Below, one piece after another: positions 19,001 to 26,148 of a stretch of 64,000 nt of DNA. Each line of letters starts with the position of its first letter. Within the stretch, counting starts at the first letter, position 1. The notes under the pieces were generated by a model, which saw nothing but the letters and a program-made list of their open reading frames with translations, ran no database searches and had not been told where the DNA came from. The position numbers were made by a program, and so were the translations under genes. This DNA is from Streptomyces sp. CG 926 (GTDB taxonomy: Bacteria > Actinomycetota > Actinomycetes > Streptomycetales > Streptomycetaceae): NCBI RefSeq assembly GCF_003148825.1, contig NZ_QGGZ01000001.1:558001-622000 (forward strand), read 5' to 3'.

Positions 19001-21380
19001 GGAGGAGCACGGGTACCTTCGCCAAGGGATGCACCGGTACGCGCTGAGCCGGGCATACGAGCAGGCGTGGTCGGAAATGCTCTCCGCACCCGAGGGCGCA
19101 GCAACCTCCCTGGCAGCGCCGGACCTCCTGCTCGTCGCACGGGCTGGTGCACTGGAGGCCCATCGGAGCGTGACGGAGGGCGAGACCGTCTACGTACCCG
19201 ACCCGCAGGGGGCACAGAACCAGAAACTACTCGAACGCGTCCCGGTTCCCCTCCTGCCGGTCGAGGACAGAATGCTCGGCCTGCGGATCCACAGGTACCT
19301 GAAGACGCGAGGGAGATTCGCGGTCCGCCTCGCAAGCAAAGCCGACACCGACATCCGCGCAGGGGTCCTGCCCCTGGGCCAGGCACCGCGCGAATCGCTG
19401 CTGGCATACGCGGGTCCATGGCTCCGCACGTTCGTGGCAGCGGCGGTGGAGCTCGATGAGGAAAGGTCCTCGCGCCCGGACCCCGTAGCGCTGCCGGAAG
19501 TACTCCGGCGCTTGCAGGCGTGCGAGTTCAGCGTGGCGCGCGAGGCCGTCGTCTGGGTCGCCGGGCACAGGATCGAAGAGGCCGCCGATCACTCGCTCCT
19601 GCACCAGGACCCTACGCAACCGTGCCTCGTCATCCTGCACACGGGAGAGCCCACGAAGTGGCGGCTGCTGCGGAACGCGGCGGCGGGGCTCGCCGGTCTC
19701 GTCGGCGCGCCCTACCTAGCCAAGGGCCTGCGCGCGGCGCTCATCGAGCTACAGGAGCGCTGCCCGCAGACGGAGGAGATCGACGACGAGCAGATCGCGG
19801 CCGCACTCGACGTGCCCCTGCGCAGGCTGGAACTCGTCCTCGCGGACCGGGCCTCGCGGCGCTCCGGAAGCGCCCTGCTCGTCCCTCTCCTCGCCTGCGT
19901 CGACATCGACCTCGCGGAGGAGCTGCAGCGGATCCTGGAGACCTTCCACGGTCGTGCCGAACTGCGTGACTGGCTTGCGGGCAGGCTCGATATCCACCGT
20001 GCGGACGTGCTGCTGCGGCTGCTCGACGATGACGACCGGCAGCGACAACTGGCGGAGCTGTCAGTCTCGCTGGCCGACGCGAACCAGGCGTGGCGGACCC
20101 TGGGGCTGCCCACGCTCGACCACCAGGCCAGGCACCGACAGCAGTTTGAGGCGTGGCTGCAACGGAACCAGCCGGCCCTCGCCGCGCGGGTCCGCGACGC
20201 CCACGCCGGCGTGCACCGGTCGGGTCGCTCCCTCGCCGGATACCTGAGGCTGCGCTCGCTGCCGGGATTCGAGCCCGACCCCCTGTGGCACACGACCCTG
20301 TGGGACCTGTCACCCGAGCTGCTCCAGTTCCACGCGGACGCCTGGGCCGCGGCCCGACTTCCGGCTCCGCTCCATCGACAGATCACCCTGCGCCCCCTGG
20401 AGGAGGTCCGCGAGACGTCCATCGGCGCGGTCCACCGATCGTTGCCTAGGCTACGAGGCCTCATCGAGGAGTGGACACGACGCGCAGGTACCGCATCGGC
20501 TCCCTCCCTGCCGGGTGCCGCCGACCTCGTCCAGAAGCTGGACGAAGAGGGCTCGCTCGATTTCGAGGCACTCACCTCTGCGGTCCTCATCGGCTGGCTG
20601 AAGGGCCACGGCTACTGGCCCGACGGGATGCCCGCGACGGACCGACGAGCCGAACTGGGCCTGGATACGTCTCACGTGCCACTGCCCGGGCAGCGTTCCG
20701 GTAACAGCTCACCGTCCGGGTCCAACCCCGTGGCGGGGAAACCCGGACCGCACATCCTGCTCAACGGGATGCCCCTGCCTACCCAGCCGGACGAACTAAG
20801 GGAACTTGCCCAGGCGGTCGCCGGCGATCTGACCCCCGAGCAACTGGCCACGCCCGCCCAGCCGACAGGGTTCCTGGCCCCGGTCGTTGGCAAACCCCGT
20901 CGAGCATTGGGGTCAGGCGGCGGATCCGGCGGCTACCGCGCCCCCACCACCGACCAGGACAAGACCACAGCCATCGGCCTCGCCGGTGAGACGGTCGCGG
21001 GTGCATGGCTACGTCAGCAGTTCGGTGTCCCCGAGGAGACCTCCTGGAAATCCAGCCTGCGTTCCCATGTCATCGCCGGCGGCCTGGGGGACGACAGGCT
21101 GGGCTACGACTTCCTCATCCACGACGGAGACCGGACGTACCTGTACGAGGTCAAGGCCTCGGTCGGCAACAGCGGTGAGTTCATCCTCGGAGACTCCGAG
21201 GTGGAACGGGCCTCTCACCTGGGCCCGGACGAGACGTACATCATCGTGTACATCTCTGACGTCCTGGACCGCACCCGCCGCCGCATCACCCCGCTACCTA
21301 ATCCCTTCGGCGCACCAGGCCTGGCTGGTTACGAACTCGTCAGTACGAGGATGCGGCTCCGCTTCACCCTCTCACGGTAG
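16065..21380 (+). CDS. Sacsin-like GHKL ATPase with C-terminal NOV/DUF3883 nuclease-like domain
   Basis: This is a very large protein of 1771 aa. The N-terminal GHKL ATP-binding fold has all its boxes: IELLQNAHDAH (N72, D75), YVANGGRPLG (104-106), and GIGHKGVGFKS (130-140), as in sacsin/Hsp90-type ATPases. Some 1400 residues of Arg/Leu-rich helical sequence follow with no recognised domain. A GSGGGSGG linker then leads to a C-terminal NOV/DUF3883 domain (GLAGETVAGAWLRQQFG). Its D1682 and E1695-x-K1697 (GYDFLI, YEVKAS) fit a PD-(D/E)XK-type site. GTG 16065 follows a long G run. The design of an ATP-gated clamp with a nuclease tip suggests a phage-defence or DNA-surveillance role. This is inferred from domains and neighbours. 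Confidence 0.75.
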   Translation: MTGAERSRSAQARSRKSATWRKTVTDRALMEARGCLRDWQDGRQSAQELKSVAERIIAPEYQGRVLIELLQNAHDAHPSRALDGRLEILLDEDEGEHGTLYVANGGRPLGAGDFVDLCNIGLSSKRPDEGIGHKGVGFKSVLQLTESPELYSVSRAGSKTFDGFCFRFALPGDFTWLARQVDPNQEGLAAHLEDNLFRLKVPIPLDEVPEATQRFGRRGFVTVVRLPLRSPEAAKAARDQLGELMDGAAPFELFLDRLERVTLGRRTAGRTQRKSYDRTVRQLYRYQGLTVQEVTLRRGMRLILVRARVDEQLARTAIATSVDEGTMRPDWAVWEKKAEVSVAVPVGDPLDRGRLYTFLPMGEQISSPLNGFVNAPFFAELNRRSFNEAMPWNDLLLDTLATACARAVLLGGQGRLPLPAGALTDMMCWSPDQVERLEAAFDTLGHDLDHVPFMSVLAPAGGRTSFRYGYLWTGQDTAKVFTPGALAATGLEHLIDPRLHPARLRRLAVLANARRLGLTPGQTQVAEWAERLAQRTLKDPLDPGWWADFYYDLSVDFPNASALNGKEIILSSAMTLAPAGAESVFLERGTDSASGLPALPAGLADHLFFVHESLDWSGKRAKRRASGRRWLQSERLVQEYGAEAVLRVVTAAMGADGHDESLRFQCLRYLCSVSTALEGAGRRAPTLQGLTVPTRGGWLEANRAMFGPGWPGDHRSVDETLTRFLDGVPGIPVLATTAGWLLLKPEEICGESGLTPQTMLRFLERNGVHHGLRPHYEAFSGGVRGEGLNRPEWWFSGMWHRDAGGDFPKQWRDTAAHWPNRRPVAHATVEYHPSRKALAVLPGQYDYAEFDEQSRRLYAELIVHGLGTWQDSDLETRFVRPVSDSYGTPWPTPLSAFLAQAPWIPQMPAQGGGVTFAPAATAWWWYSHETPPDYLTVVPPALRRRQSAGVPDRLRLLGIRAWDDPRSASDRLRHLPALVEEHGYLRQGMHRYALSRAYEQAWSEMLSAPEGAATSLAAPDLLLVARAGALEAHRSVTEGETVYVPDPQGAQNQKLLERVPVPLLPVEDRMLGLRIHRYLKTRGRFAVRLASKADTDIRAGVLPLGQAPRESLLAYAGPWLRTFVAAAVELDEERSSRPDPVALPEVLRRLQACEFSVAREAVVWVAGHRIEEAADHSLLHQDPTQPCLVILHTGEPTKWRLLRNAAAGLAGLVGAPYLAKGLRAALIELQERCPQTEEIDDEQIAAALDVPLRRLELVLADRASRRSGSALLVPLLACVDIDLAEELQRILETFHGRAELRDWLAGRLDIHRADVLLRLLDDDDRQRQLAELSVSLADANQAWRTLGLPTLDHQARHRQQFEAWLQRNQPALAARVRDAHAGVHRSGRSLAGYLRLRSLPGFEPDPLWHTTLWDLSPELLQFHADAWAAARLPAPLHRQITLRPLEEVRETSIGAVHRSLPRLRGLIEEWTRRAGTASAPSLPGAADLVQKLDEEGSLDFEALTSAVLIGWLKGHGYWPDGMPATDRRAELGLDTSHVPLPGQRSGNSSPSGSNPVAGKPGPHILLNGMPLPTQPDELRELAQAVAGDLTPEQLATPAQPTGFLAPVVGKPRRALGSGGGSGGYRAPTTDQDKTTAIGLAGETVAGAWLRQQFGVPEETSWKSSLRSHVIAGGLGDDRLGYDFLIHDGDRTYLYEVKASVGNSGEFILGDSEVERASHLGPDETYIIVYISDVLDRTRRRITPLPNPFGAPGLAGYELVSTRMRLRFTLSR

Positions 21381-21390
21381 AGGTTCCCTG

Positions 21391-21456
21391 ATGATGCTCG
21401 CCGAACTCATGTGCGAGCACTGGTAGATCGAGGCCCTGCACCACATCAGAGACGAC
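21391..21456 (+). pseudogene. Fragment of an ISAs1-type transposase C-terminus
   Basis: One frame reads CEHW, then a TAG at 21424-21426, then IEALHHIRD. The string H-W-x-I-E-x-L-H-H-x-R-D is characteristic of the C-terminal part of ISAs1/IS4-like transposases. Only about 60 bp remain and the frame carries a stop, so it is a scar of an old insertion next to the end of the ATPase gene. Short match, so moderate confidence. Confidence 0.4.
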
Positions 21457-21471
21457 CAGTGTGCCTCCTCA

Positions 21472-21669
21472 TCAGAAACGCTTGGCGACCTGCAGCCCGG
21501 CTTCGCCAGGGGGCACGCCCGACGGGGAGTCGTCGGGTCGGCAGATCAGTTGCGCTTCCGCGATGCGACGCCGCACCAATAGAAACCGCCCCTTGTCCAC
21601 CACAACGGTGGCGGCAACAGGCCGCTCAGACTCATCGGCCACAACAACCTCCTCGTCCCACAGTCCCAC
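21472..21669 (-). pseudogene. N-terminal fragment of a NUDIX-type hydrolase
   Basis: The 65-codon minus frame reads ERPVAATVVVDKGRFLLVRR, the usual first strand pair of a NUDIX domain. Near the end it has GVPPGEAG, which resembles the start of the NUDIX box (G-x5-E), but the rest of the box and domain is absent. It sits between the transposase scar and a dispersed repeat. It is therefore read as a truncated remnant rather than a working gene. Confidence 0.4.
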
Positions 21670-21702
21670 TCAGCGGCAATCCACCGCCAGAAGCTACCTG
21701 CC

Positions 21703-21864
21703 CTGGGGGAAGCTGGGGAGGAATGAGGCTTCGTGGGGGGCCGCTGGGGGAGTCGACTGCATAGACGGGCAGCAGGAAGAAAGAGCCGGAGGGCCGATTG
21801 CTACAGGCCAGACCGCCTGCACACCCGATTTCCGCAGGTCAGCTGCGTGAGGGAGACGACTTCA
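21703..21864 (+). repeat. Dispersed doubled-GGGGAGAAT repeat, long copy A
   Basis: About 160 bp align throughout with 24863-25026: a G-rich doubled motif, then CGGGCAGCA, then GACCGCCTGCAC, then TTTCCGCAGGTCAGC and a closing GTGAGGG-GA-GACTTC. It is more diverged at its start than copy B. In copy B the shared block stops exactly where the corA fragment begins. Here it runs on into unrelated sequence. Confidence 0.65.
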
Positions 21865-21960
21865 CTGACGCGTGGTGTCGCCGGGTAGGCCACCAGTCAG
21901 CCTGCTGGTCATCGCGGTCAGCTGTGGCGGCGCCGAGGTTGGATTCGCCTCGGCCCCATA

Positions 21961-22466
21961 GCGGGACCGGCGGGGTTTCCCGGCCCGCGTATGCGGCCAG
22001 AAGACCCCGATCGGGCAAGGCGATTCTCAGAGCGCGGGCTGCGCGGGCATTGGCCATTGCCTTCGGGGCTGGAGACCCGTCGCCGGTGAGCGGCGATGCC
22101 CCTCGGCGTCGCCGGTGTCCCGTGCTCCCACTCTATGTCTGTAGGGTAGGGAACCCTCGCAGGCTATGCGCCGTCAGAGGCGTCAGAGGCCTTCCGGTGC
22201 CAGGCCTCCGCCTGGGCGGCGCGCCCAGTGTCCTGCAGCAGAACTACGAGATTGTGCATCGCGTCAATGTAGCCAGTGGCAGCGGCTCTCCGGTACCAGC
22301 GTTCCGCCGGGCCGATGCGCCCGCTGTTGTGCAGCAGGACTCCGAGGCCCGTCCGCGATTGATCAGGAAACATCCGAACCCGCCGCCGCGCCACCTCCCG
22401 CGGCTGGCCCGGCAATCCGGCAATCCGGCAATGCTGGTGCCAGGATCGGTGCGGCTGCCGACAAGC
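21961..22466. repeat. Decayed, internally deleted duplicate of the Sel1-kinase segment
   Basis: This segment aligns with 27490-27885 and then, after a jump, with about 29140-29248. Shared landmarks are the GGGACC-GGCGGGGT start, CCCGCGTATGCGGCC, AGAAGACCCCGAT, CGTCGCCGGTGTCCCGTGCT, the kinase 3' end, and finally CGATTGATCAGGAAACATCC with GTGCGGCTGCCGAC. About 1.27 kb encoding the kinase domain and most Sel1 repeats is missing. The orientation is the same as the intact copy. Confidence 0.75.
22164..22349 (-). pseudogene. C-terminal remnant of a Sel1-repeat Ser/Thr kinase
   Basis: The last 59 codons correspond to the last two Sel1-like units of the kinase at 27.7-29.1 kb (LLHNSGRIGPAERWYRRAA, then HNLVVLLQDTGRAAQAEAWH), ending at an equivalent TAG. 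Upstream of about 22350 the sequence jumps directly to the region that precedes the intact kinase start, so catalytic domain and start codon are lost. It is a dead copy made by an internal deletion. Confidence 0.75.
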
Positions 22467-22674
22467 TGAAATGCACGACCCGCAGAAGCGCGCCTCGTCC
22501 GAGCGAAGCGCTCCGTTGGGGTGTGCTCCACGCCCTTTGTGGCTCAGTCCTGCCTCGCAGGTCCAGAGCTCGGCGTAGCTCGCAATACAGACGGCAAGTC
22601 CATCGGCGGCGCCAGGAGGTGATTGGGAACACGGCCCCCCGACAACGGAACTCGGCCTTCCCTCTGTCCTCTGC

Positions 22675-24102
22675 TTACGCCTCTGGCAGGGGCGGCTGCG
22701 ACCACTGTGCCGACGGCACAGGCCCTCCACCCAGCAGGTCGCGCAGCACGGCCGCGTTCTCCTCACCGAATGGCCGCAGAAGGCGGAGAGCGGTCCCCAA
22801 AAGATCGGCGTAGACGAGCAACGCCCGAGCGCCGGGCGGGCCAGCCGTCTGTGTGGAAAAGTTACACCTCAAGGCGTACCCCCCGGGCGTCATAGCCAGA
22901 GCCTCGACGACCCCCTCCTCCTGCCCCAGTGCCGCGCTGATCCCGTCCAGTTGCGGGTCGTTGGTGACATCTTCGCCAGGCGAGTCGTATCCGATACTCC
23001 GGTTCGGCGTCATCATGCGAATCGACGTGAGCGTGATGCCGTGTCTGTTCGCCCGCTCACGTACCTCGGCCAGCAACGGAACCTCGTGCTCCTCGGGGAA
23101 CTCCAGATCCTTGCGACTGCCAGCGATGTACGCAATGAAATCGGGCCCCTGCAAAGCCAGTCGCCCTCGGTCCACCATCCACCGCCAACTGCCACCCGCA
23201 CCGGTGCCCGCGCTGCGCCCTTCGACGACCATGCAGACATGGGCCTTCCATGCGCCGACGGCGCTGCGCATGAGGTGTTGCAGATTCTCGGTGCTTGTAA
23301 TGCCGCTGTCGAGCAGCGGTTTGATGTCCACAAGCGGCTGGATACGCCGCCAGAAGTCTTCGTCGCCGATCTCCTCCGAGGACAACAGCAGGCTCAAAGA
23401 GGTCGCGTCGAGGGACGAGCGCAGCGGCACCTCGCCAGGGAAGTCTGTCATCGACCGGCCGCTGCCTTGCCACATTGCGGCCATGAAACTGGAAAGCCGG
23501 TGCGCCACACCCGGGGTCGTGCGCCGGCCAAGCGTGGTCAGAGCGGCACGAGTCGGGGCCTCCCGGCCCTCACGGGCCGCACCCACTCCCAGGTCCACCG
23601 AGGCGAGGAACTGCTCCACCTGGTCCTGTCCCATGATCCCGCGACCGCCTTCGACGATCGCGTCGGAAGCGAGTGCAACCGGCGAGCGGGTCGCCGAGTG
23701 GGAAGGCAGGGCCCCAAGCCCGAAGGGATCCAGAACGAGCGTCTGCCGCTCCCCCGCGATGTTGTCCAGTCGAGTCCACGCAGGACCTTCTCCGACCTGC
23801 CCCAGCGGCACGACGAGCGGTTGCTGCTCTCGTTCGAGCAACATCACGTCGTTGGCGAGGAGAACCGGATCGGAGGAAGCCCGCAGATAGACCCGCCGTT
23901 CAGCCGCCCGGCTGCCGCTCTTCCATGTCATCAGCAGGTCAGGAACGTAGGTGTGGTTGAAGAAGGTGGTACGGACGATCTTGGCCGAGGGATACACCGC
24001 AAGCAGCCGACGCTGCACCACGTCCTTCACCCGTTCGACCGCCTCACGGGGGTCGGGGTGGTCGAGCGCGCGATCGATCTCAGGTTCGACGGGAGTCACC
24101 AT
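22675..24102 (-). CDS. Unrecognised 475-aa protein, partner of the nuclease-like gene
   Basis: No family was recognised. The N-terminal 70 residues (AVERVKDVVQRRLLAVYPSA, FFNHTYVPDLLMTW, RRVYLRAS) have the spacing of a degenerate restriction-endonuclease-like fold, with a D after VP but no E-x-K. The rest is a mixed alpha/beta protein without membrane helices or signal peptide, ending in FGEENAAVLRDLLGGG. ATG 24102 lies 7 bp inside the preceding gene, so the two are translationally linked and probably act together. Its place in the island with two other defence-like modules suggests the same role. This is inference. Confidence 0.6.
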   Translation of the reverse strand: MVTPVEPEIDRALDHPDPREAVERVKDVVQRRLLAVYPSAKIVRTTFFNHTYVPDLLMTWKSGSRAAERRVYLRASSDPVLLANDVMLLEREQQPLVVPLGQVGEGPAWTRLDNIAGERQTLVLDPFGLGALPSHSATRSPVALASDAIVEGGRGIMGQDQVEQFLASVDLGVGAAREGREAPTRAALTTLGRRTTPGVAHRLSSFMAAMWQGSGRSMTDFPGEVPLRSSLDATSLSLLLSSEEIGDEDFWRRIQPLVDIKPLLDSGITSTENLQHLMRSAVGAWKAHVCMVVEGRSAGTGAGGSWRWMVDRGRLALQGPDFIAYIAGSRKDLEFPEEHEVPLLAEVRERANRHGITLTSIRMMTPNRSIGYDSPGEDVTNDPQLDGISAALGQEEGVVEALAMTPGGYALRCNFSTQTAGPPGARALLVYADLLGTALRLLRPFGEENAAVLRDLLGGGPVPSAQWSQPPLPEA

Positions 24103-24704
24103 GACGTCTTCCCCTGGCTGTTGTAGAAGCGGGCGACGACTCCACGCCAGTCGTCGAGTGGAACGAGCTTCTCCTGCTTCTCCGACATGACCACGATCCA
24201 GAGCCGCGCCGACAGCTCATTGACGATCTCGTCCTTGATCAGTTCCCGGGCTTCGTCGAGATCTTCCGTGCCCAAAGCGCGAACCGCTTCGGCCAGGACG
24301 GCTTCCCGGATCGCGTCCGGTGCTGTGAGCACGTCCCAATCGCGTGCACGGAACGGCGCCCAGCTGATCCACATGTAGTGATCGCCGAGCATGTAGTCCT
24401 TGCTGAGCGCGACGTAGCACTTGGCCAGAAAGCTCTTGTACTCCGTACCTTGATCACTTGAGTTCCGGCGCCACTTGACCTCGGCGCAGAACATCTGGCC
24501 ATCCCAGTCCCCGCCACGCATGACCCCACCGAGGTCGTATGAGAACTGCTTCTCATTACCGTGCGGCCAGTGGAGGGTAAGCTTCTTCGCCCAGGCACCG
24601 TCCGTGTTGGTGTACGACTGGGCCACGCGCATGGTGCCCTCGAGCCATCTCTTCGCCCGCTGGACGGCCTCTGCACCTATGAGGTGCGCTTCTTCACCCG
24701 GCAC
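24096..24704 (-). CDS. PD-(D/E)XK nuclease-like protein (202 aa)
   Basis: The protein is small and soluble. The core GGDWDGQMFCAEVKWRR gives D68-x6-E75-x-K77, the catalytic arrangement of the PD-(D/E)XK nuclease superfamily, after a beta-strand YDLGGVMRG. A helical region with FLAKCYVALSKDYML follows and then a strand RLWIVVMSEKQEKLVPLDD. It starts at GTG 24704 with only a weak upstream ribosome site. It overlaps the 475-aa gene by 7 bp and is transcribed first. The motif suggests DNA or RNA cleavage; specificity is unknown. It is unlike common restriction enzymes, and no methylase is nearby. Confidence 0.6.
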   Translation of the reverse strand: MPGEEAHLIGAEAVQRAKRWLEGTMRVAQSYTNTDGAWAKKLTLHWPHGNEKQFSYDLGGVMRGGDWDGQMFCAEVKWRRNSSDQGTEYKSFLAKCYVALSKDYMLGDHYMWISWAPFRARDWDVLTAPDAIREAVLAEAVRALGTEDLDEARELIKDEIVNELSARLWIVVMSEKQEKLVPLDDWRGVVARFYNSQGKTSW

Positions 24705-24862
24705 CGGGAAAGGGTGCCTCAGCTACGTTTCCGCTTCAAGTGGTTGAAACCGGCCACCCTCTGTCGGCCACCGGTCGGCACCTGCACGCACTACACGTAG
24801 CGGGGCCGTGTATCCGAACCATGCCTTGACCAGCCACGATCTGTTCGCTGCGGTGTCCTCGG

Positions 24863-25026
24863 CCGGGGAGAATCTGGGGAGAATGAAGCCCCATTGGGGA
24901 GCAGCTGGGGAGGATCGGCCGTACACACGGGCAGCACGGCGAAAGGGCCGGAAAGGCGGATCGCCGCAGGTCGGACCGCCTGCACTGCTGGTTTCCGCAG
25001 GTCAGCGGTGTGAGGGTGATGACTTC
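24863..25026 (+). repeat. Dispersed doubled-GGGGAGAAT repeat, long copy B, abutting the corA fragment
   Basis: The copy begins CCGGGGAGAATCTGGGGAGA and runs through AGCTGGGGAGGATCGGCCG, CACGGGCAGCACGGCGAAAG and TTTCCGCAGGTCAGCGG. It ends in GATGACTTC exactly where the 181-bp corA repeat starts. The first half matches the copy at 47648 closely and the whole length matches copy A at 21703. The fixed position at the corA junction suggests that this is the terminal sequence of the integrating element. Confidence 0.7.
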
Positions 25027-25205
25027 AAGAAGATCTCCGCCTGGGCCGCGATCCTCTTCGCCCCCACCCTGGTCGGCACCATCTACGGCATGAACTTCGA
25101 AGACATGCCGGAGCTCAAGTGGGCCGGCGGCTACCCCTTCGCCATCCTCCTCATGGCGGTGGTCTGCGTCAGCCTGTACGTCATCTTCAAGAAGCGCGAC
25201 TGGCT
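25025..25205 (+). repeat. 181-bp direct repeat, copy 2 (displaced corA 3' end; putative attR)
   Basis: This is an exact copy of 1914-2094, encoding the two membrane helices and the GMN motif of CorA up to KKRDWL, followed by TAG. It has no promoter or 5' coding part, so it is a non-functional gene end. It is best explained as the original corA terminus pushed downstream when the island brought in its own copy. Confidence 0.85.
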
Positions 25206-25274
25206 GTAGATCACATAGCAGAACCATTGATCAACTTAGCTCCTGCGAACGTCGAGAAGTGGTCCGTAGGACCC

Positions 25275-25296
25275 CTGGGGAGAATCTGGGGAGAAT
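25275..25296 (+). repeat. Dispersed doubled-GGGGAGAAT repeat, core only
   Basis: The core unit CTGGGGAGAAT is present twice in tandem, exactly as in copy B, and is followed by unrelated sequence. It lies 70 bp downstream of the displaced corA end, so the repeat flanks that end on both sides. Confidence 0.6.
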
Positions 25297-25391
25297 CCGC
25301 AGCCCGACCATGCCGGTCGTTCCGCCGCACCTTGGGGCCAGCCCTCCCGCACCGCCGACCACCTTCGACGGCGCGCGATTGCGGAGGGTAA

Positions 25392-25433
25392 CGACAACGG
25401 GTGGCACAGCAGATGCTGTGCCACCCGTTGTCG
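25392..25433. terminator. Perfect 20-bp hairpin, probable terminator of corA
   Basis: The arms CGACAACGGGTGGCACAGCA and TGCTGTGCCACCCGTTGTCG are perfectly complementary around a 2-base GA centre. There is no T-run after it, which is common for actinobacterial terminators. It lies 183 bp beyond the displaced corA stop and upstream of the SMI1-like gene on the same strand, so it may be the original corA terminator. The near-perfect palindrome could alternatively be a protein-binding or recombination site. Confidence 0.6.
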
Positions 25434-25536
25434 CGACCAGGCCTGGCCTGTCTCCCCCGACGACTGAGAGCCGGCAGTCGTCCAACGACCTTGCCCGTGG
25501 GACGTCGATGTCCGACCCCCTGTCTAGCCTGTCTCC

Positions 25537-26067
25537 GTGAAGCCCACCGATGACCGCCAGTTCCCCGCCGCGCTCGCCACCGCGATGGCCGTTCGATTCG
25601 ACTACGCCGACGGGAAGACCGGGGTCGACTTCGAAGCCTTCCCGGCCTTCCTGTCCGCCGCCGACACCACCGACTGGTTCCAGGCATGGACCGGGAACAG
25701 CGAACTGGACGGCGACGACTTCCGCGTGTTCGGACAGGACGGCACGGGCGGGTACGCGGCGATCTGGCTTGTCCGCCCAAGCCGCCCTCTGGCCGAGCAG
25801 CCCATCGTCTTCCTCGGCTCGGAGGGCGAGACCGGCGTCGTCGCCCGCGACCTGGGCGACTTCCTGTGGCTCCTGGCCGACGGCTTCGGCCCCTGGGAAG
25901 CCGCCACCTCCTACGAGCCCGGCTGGAAGGCGCACCCCAACCCGGAACTGGCAGCCATCGCCGAAGGATTCGCACCGCACCGGCGCCGGTCGGCGGCAGC
26001 CGTGATCGAGCTGGCAGCCCAGGAGTTCCCCGACTTCGACGACACCATCATGGAACTCTGCCGCTGA
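25537..26067 (+). CDS. SMI1/KNR4-like (SUKH) protein
   Basis: This is a 176-aa acidic protein. The strand-rich centre RVFGQDGTGGYAAIWLV, then IVFLGSEGETGVVARDLGDF, LWLLADGFGPWE is the pattern of SMI1/KNR4 (SUKH) domains, where a G-G-x-x-A-x-W strand precedes L-x-D-F-L-x-L-L. SUKH proteins often act as immunity proteins to nuclease toxins but many stand alone. No toxin gene is adjacent, so a role cannot be fixed. GTG 25537 is the start used. Confidence 0.65.
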   Translation: MKPTDDRQFPAALATAMAVRFDYADGKTGVDFEAFPAFLSAADTTDWFQAWTGNSELDGDDFRVFGQDGTGGYAAIWLVRPSRPLAEQPIVFLGSEGETGVVARDLGDFLWLLADGFGPWEAATSYEPGWKAHPNPELAAIAEGFAPHRRRSAAAVIELAAQEFPDFDDTIMELCR

Positions 26068-26148
26068 ACCCGGTGCGGTCGTTTGCGGACATTCGCCTGC
26101 GCCCCTGGCCGTGCCCGCCGCATTCGAGAACCTCTGTAACCTCTGGCC

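Larger units (their letters stand above)
1914..25205. mobile_element. Putative 23-kb integrated genomic island in the 3' end of corA
   Basis: The element is defined by the 181-bp perfect direct repeats at its ends. It carries accessory genes only: a glycosyltransferase/kinase/deacetylase operon, then defence-like genes, transposase and NUDIX fragments, and a decayed kinase copy. No integrase gene lies inside the repeats. An eroded tyrosine integrase lies 1.5 kb beyond the right repeat, so the element is probably no longer self-mobile, or it was moved by a neighbouring or nested element. Inference from layout; an alternative is that the right copy is a captured corA fragment. Confidence 0.6.
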
